A stretch of DNA of 64,000 nucleotides from JAHFPN01 sp963765745 (GCA_963765745.1 CAVXXM010000003.1:372001-436000); one strand, 5' to 3'. Numbered from the stretch's first letter, positions 47,125-57,235 are shown. Translations and numbers: made by a program. The notes: generated by a model not told the origin, from the letters alone.

Positions 47125-48083
47125 CTAGTGCATCAACCGCATCGACGCGCCGGCGCCGAAATAGGCGCCGACGATCGCTCCGAGCGCGGCAGCCCAGCCG
47201 ATTGCGATCAGCTTTCCCCGGTTGGCGGCGACATGGCGACTGTTCCTCCCGGCCGGCGAGCAGCGCGGGCGATTTGCCGGTGCCGCCTCAAGCCGAGATC
47301 CTTGAATGCACGGACGGCAAGTTTGCCGCGGCGGTGGCCCTGCGCGACCCGGACCGCGGCGAGTGCGCGCTGATTGCGGAAATTGCCCACCAGCGCTTCC
47401 CGCGGGCCGCAAAGGTCGACGTGGTCGACGTAGACGTCATTGGAATATGCGAGGCGGCTCGGGTCGCGGTTGAGACCCGGTAACGATCACGGTCTCCCAA
47501 GCACCGAGCGCTAAGCGGCCCTGATGGGGAGCGCAGCGGCGCGAACGACGGCGGAGGTGCTCGAGTAATGACGGCGGCATGGCATTCGCCGGATGGAGGC
47601 ATTCGGAAAGGCGATCAGGAAGTTCGCCCAGCTCCACCGATCCGCCGATGTGTCATTGCGGCCGAGTACCTTGATTGCCGCGAGAGACGAATTGGCGGCG
47701 AACAGGTTGCGGACAGTGGCGATGAAGCGTGGCCCCGGGATCGTGTGTTCCTCAAACAGCACGACGACGTCGGTGTCCGCCATCGCGCTGATCTCGCGGC
47801 GCATGTGTATGGCGCTCTCGCCGGCGTCGCGGATGTGCTCGATCCTTCCCGCCTTCGGCATCATTTCAGCATCGAGCGCCGCGCCGGCCGGGGTCCCGTC
47901 GAGAACGACCAGCCGGTCGGACGGCCCAAGCTGGTCGCGGAGCGCGGCCATAAGAGGGCCCATGCCGCCGATACCGTGCGGAGCGGTCACGAAGACGCCG
48001 ATGGTGGGCAACGCGCCGGAGTGCGGACGCTCTGTGAGTGAACGGGCGCTCGGCGCTGAGTTCGGATCGCTCATGACTGCCAT
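47125..48083 (-). CDS. Glycosyltransferase-2-like protein, broken in several places
   Basis: The first 160 residues (MAVMSDPNSAPSARSLTERP, then TIGVFVTAPHGIGGMGPLMAALRDQLGPSDRLVVLDGTP, ADTDVVVLFEEHTIPGPRFIATVRNLFAAN) look like a nucleotide-sugar-binding Rossmann domain of GT2 type, with FEEHTIPG in the place of a DxD-like region. The rest is spread over three frames: LGAWETVIVTG, then LNRDPSRLAYSNDVYVDHVDLCGPREALVGNFRNQRALAAVRVAQGHRRGKLAVRAFKDLGLRR, then GKLIAIGWAAALGAIVGAYFGAGASM with a membrane segment. Breaks are near 47590, 47480-47490 and 47235. At least three indels in one gene mean it may be a true pseudogene or a badly sequenced one. The family call is tentative. Confidence 0.55.
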
Positions 48084-48126
48084 ATCGAGCGCACTAGGCC
48101 CGTGGCGGTCAAGCCTTTGCCGCTCG

Positions 48127-49441
48127 CTACTTGCCGATCATGCTGTTGGGGATGAGCAGCGCGATATCGGGGAAGGCGATGATGAGCGCGAGGCAAACGC
48201 CCATCGCGACCCAGAACGGCAGGATGCCCTTGAAAATCTTTCCCATCGGCACGTCGGGCACCAGGCCCTTGACCACGAACACGTTGATGCCGACCGGCGG
48301 GCTGATCAGGCCCATTTCGAGAACGATGACCATCAGCACGCCGAACCAGATCAGGTCGAACTGAAGCACCGTCATGATCGGAATCACGATCGGCATGGTG
48401 AGCACCAGGATCGAGAAGCCCTCGAGAAACATCCCGAGCAGGACGTAGATCAACATCAGGATGATCAGGATCACCATCCGTGGCACGGGCAGCCCCGCGA
48501 TGGCCTGCGCCAGCTGCTCGGGCAAGCCGCTCAAGGCGAGGAACGGGCCGAACACGAACGCCCCGATCAGGATCAGAAATACGAACGAGGTCGTCTTCAC
48601 GGTGTCGAGCAGAATGGTCGCGAGCGTTCCGCCGCCGAGCGAGCGGCGATAGAGCGCGTAAGCCAGCGACAGGAAAGCGCCGATCGCCGCCGCCTCCGAA
48701 GGCGTGAATACGCCGAGATAGATGCCGCCGATCGAGATCAGCCACGATCGCCACCATCGGGCCGGACCGCGAAAGGGTTTGCGATGCGCTCCTGTCGCGT
48801 GGCCACCGGACCGGGCGGGCCCAGATCGGGGCGCAAGTGCGTCCAGATCGTAATCGTGACGATGAAGAGCGCCGCGAGCAGGATGCCCGGCAAGAATTCC
48901 CGCCAGCAGCAGGCGGCCGATCGATTGCTCGGTGAGGATGCCGTAGATCACGAACGCGGTGCTCGGCGGAATCAGAATGCCGAGCGTTCCGCCGGCGGCG
49001 ACCGTGCCGGTGGCGAGGCCCGGATCGTAATTGTAGCGCTTCATTTCCGGCAGGCAGACGCGGCCCATGGTGACCGCGGAAGCGACACTCGATCCGGACA
49101 CGGCCGCGAATCCGGCGCAGGCGACGATGGTCGCGGAGGCGAGACCGCCGCGCCAATGCCCGACCCAGGCATAGGCGGCGTTATAGAGCTCGCGCGCTCA
49201 TCCCGGACGCGCCGGCGCAGTTGCCCATCAGCACGAAGAGCGGGATCACCGCGAGGTCGTAGACCGCCGAGTAGGAATAGGGCGCGGTGCCGAGCGCCGC
49301 GAGCGCCAGCCCCAAGCCGTTGAGATAGGCAAAGCCGACAAACCCCACGAGCAGCATGGCGATGCCGATCGGCATGCGCAGCATGAGCAGCGTGATCATG
49401 ACGACGATGCCGATCGCGCCGACGAGTTCAGAGGTCAGCAT
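48127..49441 (-). CDS. dctM: TRAP transporter large permease subunit (DctM), several frameshifts
   Basis: The pieces join into about 435 residues with twelve or so membrane helices: MLTSELVGAIGIVVMITLLM, then LYNAAYAWVGHWRGGLASATIVACAGFAAVSGSSVASAVTMG, GGTLGILIPPSTAFVIYGILTEQSIG, GGIYLGVFTPSEAAAIGAF and FSILVLTMPIVIPIMTVLQFD, all DctM landmarks. Extra bases are needed near 49198, 48900, 48757 and 48743. DctM is the channel of a sodium-driven TRAP importer, inner membrane. It overlaps dctQ by 14 bases, and dctP lies upstream, giving a complete dctP-dctQ-dctM operon for an organic acid. Confidence 0.9.
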
Positions 49442-49925
49442 CGGTCTGCTTTTGGTGCGGTGGTCGGCGGACCGCCTCGACGCCCCGAATGAACATGACG
49501 AGCGCGAACATCGCCGAGCCGAAGGCGACGGTGTAGCGGAACGGATAGTGCGGCCAGCGCAGCATGTTGCTGATCTGGCTGATCGTGGCGGTGGTCTCCA
49601 TTGTGGCGCGCCACGCGATCACGGCGAAAAGAGCCGCGCCGGTGAAGGCGATGAGCGCCGGCAGATAACGGAGCGATGGGCGGTCGAGCCATTTCTCGAA
49701 CAAATCGATGGCAATGTGGCCGCCGGTCCAGCCGGTATAGGCGATCGCCAGGAAAACGATCACCGACATGCAGAATTCGGTGAACTCAAGCGAGCCACTG
49801 AACGGCCGGTTGAAGCCGTAGCGGAGTACGACGTCGGCTACGGTGTAGAGCATCAACAGCAGAAGGATGCCGCCGCTGATGAGCGCAAGAAAACGCAGGA
49901 AGCGGCCAAAGAGCCCCATTGGCAT
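49428..49925 (-). CDS. dctQ: TRAP transporter small permease subunit (DctQ)
   Basis: The 165-residue protein has four membrane helices: MPMGLFGRFLRFLALISGGI, MLYTVADVVLRYGFNRPFSGSLEFTEFCMSVIVFLAIAYTGWTGGHIAIDLFEKW, and two more, matching DctQ (the RYxFNRPxxGSxE motif and the GGHIxxD block). It forms the permease with DctM. Intact. It starts 51 bases after dctP stops and overlaps dctM. Confidence 0.9.
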   Translation of the reverse strand: MPMGLFGRFLRFLALISGGILLLLMLYTVADVVLRYGFNRPFSGSLEFTEFCMSVIVFLAIAYTGWTGGHIAIDLFEKWLDRPSLRYLPALIAFTGAALFAVIAWRATMETTATISQISNMLRWPHYPFRYTVAFGSAMFALVMFIRGVEAVRRPPHQKQTDADL

Positions 49926-49976
49926 CTCTCTTTCCGCTTCCTGCCGCTTATTCTTGCCGGTCTACCTTCCTTGCGC

Positions 49977-50997
49977 CTAGCTCAACAATTTATACGCGCC
50001 GACCAGGCCGCGCGCGGGCAGGCCAGCCTTTTCGGCTTCTTCGACCTTGCGGGCGATCATCGGCTTGAAGGCGTTGATCCAGCGCTGCCGTTCCTGTGTC
50101 GAAAGGACGATGACCTCGCGGTCTTTCTTGGCGGCTGCGAGCGACTCCTGATTCTTCTTGTCGTAGGTCGCCGCTCCCTTGAGGCTGAGCGAAAGCCCGG
50201 TAGTGTCGTCGATAATCTTGCGGAGATCGGCCGGGAGCTTCTCGTAACGGCCCCGGTTCATCGCCACCAGGAACGGCGAGCGGCCGAGCGGCGCTTCGAT
50301 GGTGAAGTACTTGGCGACTTCGATCAGCTTGAAATCAAGCGCCGCCGAGAGCGGGATCATGTGTGGCGTCGATCACGCCGCGGTCGAGGTTGTTGTAGAT
50401 CGCGGTGACCGGCATATCGATTGGAATGCCACCGAGCGCTTCGATTTGCGCCGACTGGGCGGCTGAGGGCGTGCGGATCTTCATGCCCTTCAGGTCGTCC
50501 ATCGTGCGGATCGGCTTGGCCTTGCTCATCAGGCTCGCCGTGTCCGAATTCCACAGCATCAGGACCTTGGTGTCCTTGTATTCGCGAGCCAGGAACTTAT
50601 CGAAGTTCGCCCACAGCTTCTTGGTGCCATCGGCGGCATCCGTGGCGGTGCCCGGAAGCTCGGTCAGCGCCATCATCGGAAAATCGTTCGAGGTATAGCC
50701 GGGCAGCGTGAAGGTGGCATCGGTGACGCCCTGCGCCGTCTGGCGATAGAGTTCCGGCGGTTTGCCGCCGAGCTGCATCGACGGGAACAGACGCACCGTC
50801 AGCTTGTTGTTGCTCCGCTTGGCAACTTCCGCAGCCCACGGCGTCAGCACGTCGGTCCAGATCACGTGGTTCGGAGGAACGAAGCTGTGGAGTTTGATTT
50901 CCTCGGCGCCCTGTGCCAGCGCCGGAACCGACGGCAAGCCGGCGGCTGCAGCCGCCGCGACGGTGCCTTGCAGGAATGATCTGCGGGTGGTGTGCAT
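49977..50997 (-). CDS. dctP: TRAP transporter substrate-binding protein (DctP), one frameshift
   Basis: About 340 residues. The N-terminus MHTTRRSFLQGTVAAAAAAG has a twin-arginine motif (TRRSFLQ), so export by Tat is likely. The body shows DctP marks: VIWTDVLTPWAAEVAKRSNNKLTVRLFPSMQLGG, MDDLKGMKIRTPSAAQSAQIEALGGIP, and NRGRYEKLPADLRKIIDDTTG. One extra base near 50352-50358 separates GVIDAT from MIPLSAALDFKLIEVAKYFT. It binds the substrate in the periplasm. GGGAGAATTTCGAC precedes the ATG. First gene of the TRAP operon, divergent from the liv operon. Confidence 0.9.
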
Positions 50998-51285
50998 GTC
51001 GAAATTCTCCCTAGGTCGTATTCTCTTGTTGTGATTCTTGGTCCTTGGATTCTGCCCCATTTCCCACTACGGCGCTCATACCGCGACGTTACGCGGCTGC
51101 AATCCGCACCAATGGGCTGTGGCAGTTCTCCCCTTGTGAATTGATTGTCAGCGATGCCGCCACAGGCGTCAATCGCGCGCTGTGGGAACGCGCCCACGAT
51201 GCGAGCAGCCTTGATTATTGGCCGATTGTCTCGCAAGTTCCGCTCCAATTCATGGCGGCCAAAGGCCGTCGAGGGAGGAAGTCAC

Positions 51286-52471
51286 ATGAGGAAATCATTG
51301 TTGGGCCTCGGTGCCGCATGCGCGTTGTTCGCGCTTACCGGCGTTGCGGCTGCGGAGACCGTCAAGGTCGGGATGATCGGCGTGTTCTCGGGCGGCTTCG
51401 CGATCTGGGGCGAGCAGTTCCAGCGCTCGATCCAGGCCTTCCAGAAAGTGAACGGCGACAGCGTCAAGGGCAACAAGATCGAAGTCATCTATCGCGACGT
51501 CGGCGGACCCAATCCCGCCAAATCGAAGCAGCTCGCCGAAGAGCTGGTGCTGCGCGACAAGATCAAGTTCCTGACCGGCTTCGCGTTCACGCCGAACGCG
51601 CTCGCGGTCGCCGACGTCGTCACCGAAGCCAAGGTGCCGACCGTCATCCTGAATGCGGCCACCTCGGTCATCACCCGCCGCTCGCCGATGTTCGTGCGCG
51701 TCAGCATGACGTTGCCGCAACAGACCGGGCCGCTCGGCCAGTGGGCCGCGGCCAAGGGCTACAAGAAAATCTACACGCTGGTTTCCGACTACGGCCCGGG
51801 ACATGACGCCGAGCTGCAGTTCGTCAAGAGCTTCAAGGCGGCCGGCGGAACGATCATCAACAGCGTGCGCGTGCCGCTCGCCACCACCGACTTCGCGCCG
51901 TATTTCGAAAACGTGTTGCAGGCGAAGCCCGATGCCATGTTCCTGTTCATGCCGGCGGGTCCGCCCTCGATCGGCGCGATCGACACCTGGGCCAAGCGCG
52001 GCCTGAAGGCGGCGGGCATCCCGCTGCTTGTGCACCGGCGAGACGCAGGAGATTTATCTCCCGGCGATCGGCGACATCGCACTCGACGTGATCTCGGCCG
52101 GCCACTACGGCACCGAGGTCGATACGCCCGAGAACACCGCGCTCAAGAAGGCGCTGACCGACATGTTCGGCCCGAACTCGATCCCCGACATCGCGTCGGT
52201 CGCAGCCTGGGACGGCATGCGGCTGATCTACGACGCGGTCGAGGCGCTCGGTCCCAACGCACCCGGCGAGAAGTACATCGACTTCATGAAGGGGCGTAAG
52301 ATGAAGAGCCCGCGCGGCCCGATCGAGATCGACGCCGTCGAGCGCGACATCATCCAGAACGTCTACATCCGCCGCGTCGTGAGGAAGGACGGCAAGCTGG
52401 TCAACGCGACCATCGACACCATCCCGGCGGTGAAGGATCCGTGGAAGCTGGACAATCCCGCCGCGAAGTGA
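51286..52471 (+). CDS. livK: Branched-chain amino acid-type ABC transporter substrate-binding protein, one frameshift
   Basis: About 395 residues with a Sec signal peptide (MRKSLLGLGAACALFALTGV-AAAETV) and the periplasmic binding type I fold: VKVGMIGVFSGGFAIWGEQFQRSIQAF, RDVGGPNPAKSKQLAEELVLRDKIKFLTGF, YTLVSDYGPGHDAELQFVKSFKAAGG. One extra base near 52030-52034 divides GIPLLV from TGETQEIYLPAIGD. The C-terminal end is PAVKDPWKLDNPAAK. A GAGGGAGGAAGTCAC ribosome-binding site precedes the ATG. Substrate could be amino acids, amides or aromatic acids. First gene of a complete liv-type operon. Confidence 0.9.
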
Positions 52472-52504
52472 TCGCGGCGCATCGCTGACCCGTCGAGCCG
52501 AACG

Positions 52505-53371
52505 ATGGCCCGTATAGCGACCATCCTGCTCGACGGGATCGCCTACGGGATGATCCTGTTCATCATCTCCGTCGGGCTGACGGTAACAATGGGCCTCATG
52601 CGCGTGGTGAATCTCGCGCATGGGGCCTTTGCCATGGTGGGGGGCTACGTGGCCGCGGTGATGACCGAGGCGGGCTACGACTTTTTTCTCTCGGCGGGCG
52701 TGGGCGCGGTCGCGGCCGGAATCTTCGGCGGCGTCGCGGAGATGACGGTGTACCGGCCGCTGTACCGCAAGGGCGAACTGGCGCAGGTGTTGCTCACCAT
52801 CGGCCTGGTGTTCGTTTCGATCGCGGCGCTGACGCTCGTGTTCGGCGTCAACTACAAGACCGTGAAAATGCCGGAGTTTCTCGAAGCTCCGATCAGTATC
52901 GGCTTCCGGCTCTATCCGCCGTATCGGCTGTTCCTGATCGCGGTCGGGCTGGTGATGGCGTTCCTGCTTTGGCTCCTGATCGACCGCACGCTGTTCGGCG
53001 CGCGGCTGCGGGCCGCGGTGGACAATCCGCGCATGGCGCGGGCCGTCGGCATCAACGTGAACCGGCTGTTCACCGTCACCTTCATCGGCGGCAGCGCGCT
53101 CGCCGGCTTTGGCGGCGCCATCGGCGCCGGCATGCTGCCGCTCGAGGCGTTCTATCCGCTGCGCTATCTCGTGCTGTTCCTGATCGTGGTGATCGTCGGC
53201 GGGGAGGGCAGCTTCAAGGGATCGTTCGTGGCCGCGATCGCGCTCGGCGTCATCGACACCACCGGCAAGTTCATCATTCCCGAGGTCGCATCGTTCCTGC
53301 TCTATACCGTGGTGCTCGCGCTCTTGTTGTGGCGGCCGCACGGACTGTTGCCGCCGAAGTCCGTGGCATGA
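52505..53371 (+). CDS. livH: Branched-chain amino acid-type ABC permease LivH
   Basis: The 288-residue protein has about eight membrane helices and the LivH motifs: MGLMRVVNLAHGAFAMVGGYVAA, AEMTVYRPLYRKGELAQVLLTIGLV, RAAVDNPRMARAVGINVNRLFTVTFIGGSALAGFGGAIGAGM (with the EAA-like loop), and LRYLVLFLIVVIVGGEGSFKGSFVAAIALGVIDT. Inner-membrane half of the importer. Intact. It overlaps livM by four bases (ATGA). Confidence 0.94.
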   Translation: MARIATILLDGIAYGMILFIISVGLTVTMGLMRVVNLAHGAFAMVGGYVAAVMTEAGYDFFLSAGVGAVAAGIFGGVAEMTVYRPLYRKGELAQVLLTIGLVFVSIAALTLVFGVNYKTVKMPEFLEAPISIGFRLYPPYRLFLIAVGLVMAFLLWLLIDRTLFGARLRAAVDNPRMARAVGINVNRLFTVTFIGGSALAGFGGAIGAGMLPLEAFYPLRYLVLFLIVVIVGGEGSFKGSFVAAIALGVIDTTGKFIIPEVASFLLYTVVLALLLWRPHGLLPPKSVA

Positions 53372-54378
53372 GCGAGCAGCCGGTAACCGCCATCGGCGGC
53401 CTTGCGAGCCCGCGCGGCTTCGGCTGGATCGGGCACCTGATCCCGTGGGTGATCGCGCTCGTCTTCTATTACATCGCCGGCGGGTATCTCGAGCCTCGGC
53501 ACCGGCGCGCTGATCATGATTCTGTTCGCGATGTCGCTCGACATCGCGCTGGGTTACGCCGGCATCGTCACGCTCGGCCAGGCGGCCTTCTTCGGGTTCG
53601 GCGCCTATACGGCCGGCATTTTCGCGATCCACGTGAACAACGATCCGATTCTCGGCCTGCTGGTCGCGACCGCGCTCACGGCGGTGTTCGGCCTGGTGAC
53701 GGGCGCGGTGATCCTGCACACGCAGGGCGTGACGCTCCTGATGCTCACGCTCGCCATCGTCACGCTGCTTGTACGAAGCCGCCAACCGCGCGATCTGGCT
53801 GACCGGCGGCGACGACGGGCTGCAGGGCATCACCATCGCGCCCTTGTTCGGCATGTTCCGCTTCGATCTGTTCGGGCGGACGGCGTATCTCTATTCGCTC
53901 GGCGTTCTCTTCATCTGGTTCCTGATCGCGTGGCGCGTGGTGCATTCGCCGTTCGGCCGCTCGCTCGACGGGATCAGGCAGAAGCCGGCGCGCATGCGCG
54001 CCATCGGCACGCCGGTGTGGAAGCGGCTGGTCGCGGCCTATACGCTCTCGGCTGCCATAGCGGGCAGCGCCGGCGCGCTTTCGGCGCAGACCACGAAGTT
54101 CGTCGGCCTCGACACGCTCGGAATTTTCCTCTCCGGCATCGTCGCGGTGATGCTGGTGCTCGGCGGCGTGCGGCGCATCTACGGCGCGTTCCTCGGCGCG
54201 GTGGTTTACGTGGTGGTGCAGGATTATCGCCGCCAAGGTGAACCCGTTCTACTGGATGTTCTTCATCGGCGGCTTGCTCATGATGACCGTGCTGTTCCTC
54301 GAGGCCGGGCTCATCAGCCTCGTCGATTCCTCCAGCAAGTTCCTGAAGCGGCTGTTCGCGCGCCGCAAGACGCCATGA
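53368..54378 (+). CDS. livM: Branched-chain amino acid-type ABC permease LivM, three frameshifts
   Basis: The parts MSEQPVTAIGGLASPRGFGW, then LGTGALIMILFAMSLDIALGYAGIVTLGQAAFFGFGAYTAGIFA, then YEAANRAIWLTGGDDGLQGITI, FGRSLDGIRQKPARMRAIGTPVWKRLVAAYTLSAAIAGSAGAL, and AAKVNPFYWMFFIGGLLMMTVLF join into about 336 residues of LivM. Extra bases lie near 53498, 53770 and 54228. The GYAGxxxLGQAAFFGxGAY and GGDDGL motifs are diagnostic. It overlaps livH and livG by ATGA on both sides, so the operon structure is intact. Confidence 0.92.
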
Positions 54379-55133
54379 ACGCGCCCGAGCCCGTTCTCTC
54401 GGTCCGCGGCCTGTCCAAGGCCTTCGGGGCGCTGCGGGCGGTGCAGGACGTCGACCTCGATCTGCCGGCCGGCGCGCGCCACGCGCTGATCGGCCCCAAC
54501 GGCGCGGGCAAGACCACGCTGGTCAATCTGCTCACCGGCATGATCAAGGCGGACGCCGGGACGATCCGGCTCGGCGGCGAGACCATCGGCAAGCTGAAGC
54601 CCGAGGATCGCGTGCGGCGCGGAATCGCGCGCACCCACCAGATCAACACGCTGCTGATCGAAGAGACCGCGCGCGACAATGTCGCCATCGCCATCGCCGA
54701 GCGCGAGCGGATCGCATGGCGCACGCTGCGCTACACGAAGGATTGGCGGCGGTGCCTGGACGAAGCCGATGCGCGGCTCCGCGAAATCGGGATTCTCGAC
54801 GTCGCCGGACGGCGCGTGTCGGAGCTCGCCTATGGCCAGCAGAGGTTGCTCGAGATCGCCATCGCGCTGGCGCTCAAGCCGCGGGTGCTCCTGCTCGACG
54901 AACCGGCCGCCGGCGTGCCCGCGCACGAGGCGCACATCATCCACGAAGTGCTGGAGCGGTTGCCCGCCGACATCGCGATCCTGATCATCGAGCACGACAT
55001 GGACGTGGTGTTCCGCTTCGCGCGGCATATCATCGTCATGGTGCAGGGCAAGGTGCTGGTGCGCGGTGAGCCGGCGGAGATCGCGGCCAACCCGCAGGTG
55101 CGCGAGGTCTATCTCGGCCGGAGCGCGGTATGA
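54375..55133 (+). CDS. livG: ABC transporter ATPase LivG
   Basis: The 252-residue ATPase has Walker A GPNGAGKT at 40-47, the LivG-type signature LAYGQQRLLEIA in place of LSGGQ, Walker B RVLLLDEPAAGVP and the H-loop IIEHDMDVVF. The extended region with GIARTHQINTLLIEETARDNVAIAIAER is typical of LivG. It powers the LivHM permease from the cytoplasm. Intact; overlaps livM and livF. Confidence 0.94.
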   Translation: MNAPEPVLSVRGLSKAFGALRAVQDVDLDLPAGARHALIGPNGAGKTTLVNLLTGMIKADAGTIRLGGETIGKLKPEDRVRRGIARTHQINTLLIEETARDNVAIAIAERERIAWRTLRYTKDWRRCLDEADARLREIGILDVAGRRVSELAYGQQRLLEIAIALALKPRVLLLDEPAAGVPAHEAHIIHEVLERLPADIAILIIEHDMDVVFRFARHIIVMVQGKVLVRGEPAEIAANPQVREVYLGRSAV

Positions 55134-55843
55134 GTCTCTCCATCGCGGTGAACGATTTATCCGCGGGCTACGGCGAGACCGTGGTGCTCGACGGCATCTC
55201 GCTCGAAGTGCCCGGCGGCGGCACGCTGGCGATCCTGGGCCGCAACGGCGTCGGCAAGACCACGCTGCTCGCGACCATGATGGGGCTCACGACGCTGCAC
55301 TCGGGCACGATCAAGCTCGGCGACCAATCGATCGAAGCATTGCCGACGCACGTGCGCAACCGCATGGGGCTCGGCTATGTGCCGCAGGAGCGCGAGATTT
55401 TTCCCTCGCTCACCGTGGAAGAGAACCTCGCGGTGTCCCTGCACGAGGGCGGCTGGTCGATCGAGGCGGTGTTCGATCTGTTTCCGGGACTGAAGGCGCG
55501 GCGCAAGAATACCGGAAATCGTTTGTCGGGCGGCGAGCAGCAGATGCTCGCGATCGGCCGCGCGCTGGTGGGCGCACCCAAGGTGCTGCTGCTCGACGAG
55601 CCGCTCGAGGGCCTCGCGCCCATCGTGATCGATGCGCTGACCGACGCGCTGACGCGCATCCAGAAGGAATCGGGCGTCACCATGATTCTGGTGGAGCAGA
55701 AGGCGGAGCTGGCGCTCTCGCTGACGCAGCAGGCCGTGATCCTCGACCGCGGCCGCATCGTCTATCAGGGTACCAGCGCGGCCTTGAAGGCCGACGAGGC
55801 GACGCAGGCGCAATTGCTCGGCGTCGCCGCGAAGAAACGCTGA
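55130..55843 (+). CDS. livF: ABC transporter ATPase LivF
   Basis: The 237-residue ATPase has Walker A GRNGVGKTT at 37-45, the LivF marker GLGYVPQEREIFPSLTVEENL, signature LSGGEQQMLAIGRAL, Walker B VLLLDEPLEGLAP and the EQKAELAL loop. Second nucleotide-binding subunit of the importer. Intact, last gene of the operon, ending three bases before the convergent nrsF-like gene, so there is no room for a separate terminator. Confidence 0.94.
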   Translation: MSLSIAVNDLSAGYGETVVLDGISLEVPGGGTLAILGRNGVGKTTLLATMMGLTTLHSGTIKLGDQSIEALPTHVRNRMGLGYVPQEREIFPSLTVEENLAVSLHEGGWSIEAVFDLFPGLKARRKNTGNRLSGGEQQMLAIGRALVGAPKVLLLDEPLEGLAPIVIDALTDALTRIQKESGVTMILVEQKAELALSLTQQAVILDRGRIVYQGTSAALKADEATQAQLLGVAAKKR

Positions 55844-55846
55844 GCG

Positions 55847-56482
55847 CTACCAGCGCAGAACTCTTCGCCCGATCAGGCTGCCCAATATCGTCATGCCGCC
55901 GATCGCGATCGTGTACCAGGTCGCGACGAACAGCGGCGAGTCGTCGGTGCAGTGCGCGGCATAAAGCGCGGCGCCCAATCCGCCGGCGAGGAGGCCGGCG
56001 ACCGCGCCGGCGAGCCCAGGCCGCGTCGGCGCGCCGTGGCGCAGGCCGATCAGCGCGGCCGCGAGCAGCGGCAGCGAGAGCAGGGGGACATAGGTCAGGC
56101 AATAGAGCCAGTTGGTTCCGACCAGCCGCGTGCCCCAGGAAGCGGCCGGCATCGTGGCGAGTTCCGCCAGCACGCCGAAAGCAAGCAGTGCCGGGGCGGC
56201 GGCGAGCACGAGCCAGGCGTAGCCGGTCTCGGCCCCCGGCCGCGCAAGCCGCAGCGCGAGTGCGAGCGCCGTTGCAGCGAGCAGCAACGTCACCGCGAAC
56301 TTGAACAAGAAGCGCGGATCGAGCGCGACCGCGGCGATGTCGAGCCGCGGCCCGAGCCGGATCGCGAACAGGATGGCGGCCAGCACGAAAGCCGCCGCGA
56401 GCGCGACATAGAGAAAACGCGCGAGCGGCGACGCACGCTTGTCGTCGGCGGCAAGGGCGCGGATCAGGTGGTCGGTTCTCAT
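55847..56482 (-). CDS. nrsF: NrsF family anti-sigma factor (DUF1109)
   Basis: The 211-residue protein starts MRTDHLIRALAADDKRASPL, followed by six membrane helices spread over the rest, with WLYCLTYVPLLSLPLLAAALIGLRHGAPTRP and LYAAHCTDDSPLFVATWYT, the DUF1109 hallmark regions, and conserved cysteines (in LYCLTY and AHCTDD). In Caulobacter NrsF holds sigma-F inactive at the membrane and releases it under heavy-metal or copper stress, through paired cysteines. It is the second gene of a sigma-nrsF pair, overlapping by four bases, divergent from the bufferin genes. Confidence 0.84.
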   Translation of the reverse strand: MRTDHLIRALAADDKRASPLARFLYVALAAAFVLAAILFAIRLGPRLDIAAVALDPRFLFKFAVTLLLAATALALALRLARPGAETGYAWLVLAAAPALLAFGVLAELATMPAASWGTRLVGTNWLYCLTYVPLLSLPLLAAALIGLRHGAPTRPGLAGAVAGLLAGGLGAALYAAHCTDDSPLFVATWYTIAIGGMTILGSLIGRRVLRW

Positions 56483-57078
56483 GGCTCGGATTCCCTCAGT
56501 TTTATCGCAATCGCCGCAAGTCCCCGGTGCAGCGCAACGCGCACGGCGCCCTCGCTCACCGAAAGCCGCACGGCGGTCTCGGCGATCGAGACGCCTTCGA
56601 CCGCGATCGCGCGCACCACGTCGCGCTGGCGATCGGGCAGCTCGCCGAGATTGCGCGCGACATCGCCGACGATGCCGCTCGGCTGCTCGGCGGTGTCGGG
56701 CAGGAGATCGGCGAAGTCGTCGATCGGGATCTCGATACGGCGGCCGCGGCGGCGCAGCGCGTCGATCAGCTTGTTGCGCGCGATGGCGCGCACCCAGGGA
56801 CCGAGCGGAGCGACTTCGTCCCAGGTGTGGCGCTTCAGGTGAATGGCCAGCAAGGTTTCTTGCACAACGTCCTCGGCATCCGCATCGCTCTTCCCGGCGC
56901 GAGCGAGCCCGCGGCGGGCGGCCGCGCGCAGCACCGGCGCCAGCGCCTTGAGCAGCCGCTCATAGCAGGCCGTGTCGCCGGCATTGGCCCGGCGCATCAG
57001 GCCGGACCATTCGGCTTCGCGTTCCCGCACGCGCGCTCCTGCCGATAGTTCGTCGTGCATGACGGGTTTGTTACGCAT
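56479..57078 (-). CDS. sigF: ECF sigma factor, SigF-like
   Basis: The 199-residue protein has region 2 (ADAEDVVQETLLAIHLKRHTWDEVAPLGPWVRAIARNKLIDALRRRGRR) and region 4 (LPDRQRDVVRAIAVEGVSIAETAVRLSVSEGAVRVALHRGLAAIA) of an ECF sigma factor. Its partner is the DUF1109 protein encoded next, the arrangement of the ECF sigma-F/NrsF group. It directs RNA polymerase to stress promoters when released from the membrane. The start is ATG 57076-57078 or an internal ATG at 57058-57060. Divergent from bufA, with a candidate target promoter at 57139-57164. Confidence 0.9.
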   Translation of the reverse strand: MRNKPVMHDELSAGARVREREAEWSGLMRRANAGDTACYERLLKALAPVLRAAARRGLARAGKSDADAEDVVQETLLAIHLKRHTWDEVAPLGPWVRAIARNKLIDALRRRGRRIEIPIDDFADLLPDTAEQPSGIVGDVARNLGELPDRQRDVVRAIAVEGVSIAETAVRLSVSEGAVRVALHRGLAAIAIKLRESEP

Positions 57079-57138
57079 GGGCGCGAAGATTCAGCAATCC
57101 CAAGATGTTATGGCGGCGAACACAGCCCCGTGAAGGGC

Positions 57139-57164
57139 GTAACGCCGGGCCGGGCTGCCGCGAA
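57139..57164 (+). promoter_or_regulatory. Candidate sigma-F-type promoter of the bufferin operon
   Basis: GTAACG at 57139-57144 and CGAA at 57161-57164 are spaced by exactly 16 bases. This matches the GTAACC-N16-CGAA pattern that I recall for sigma-F-controlled genes of Caulobacter, with one mismatch in the -35 box. It lies 72 bases before the bufA ATG in the right orientation. No second copy in the reverse orientation was found for the sigma gene itself. Confidence 0.5.
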
Positions 57165-57235
57165 CTAACTCATGCGAGACCGGCGAACCGGTCCGCGTTT
57201 CGTAGCCGTTACCCACTTACCGGAAAGGATCCGTC

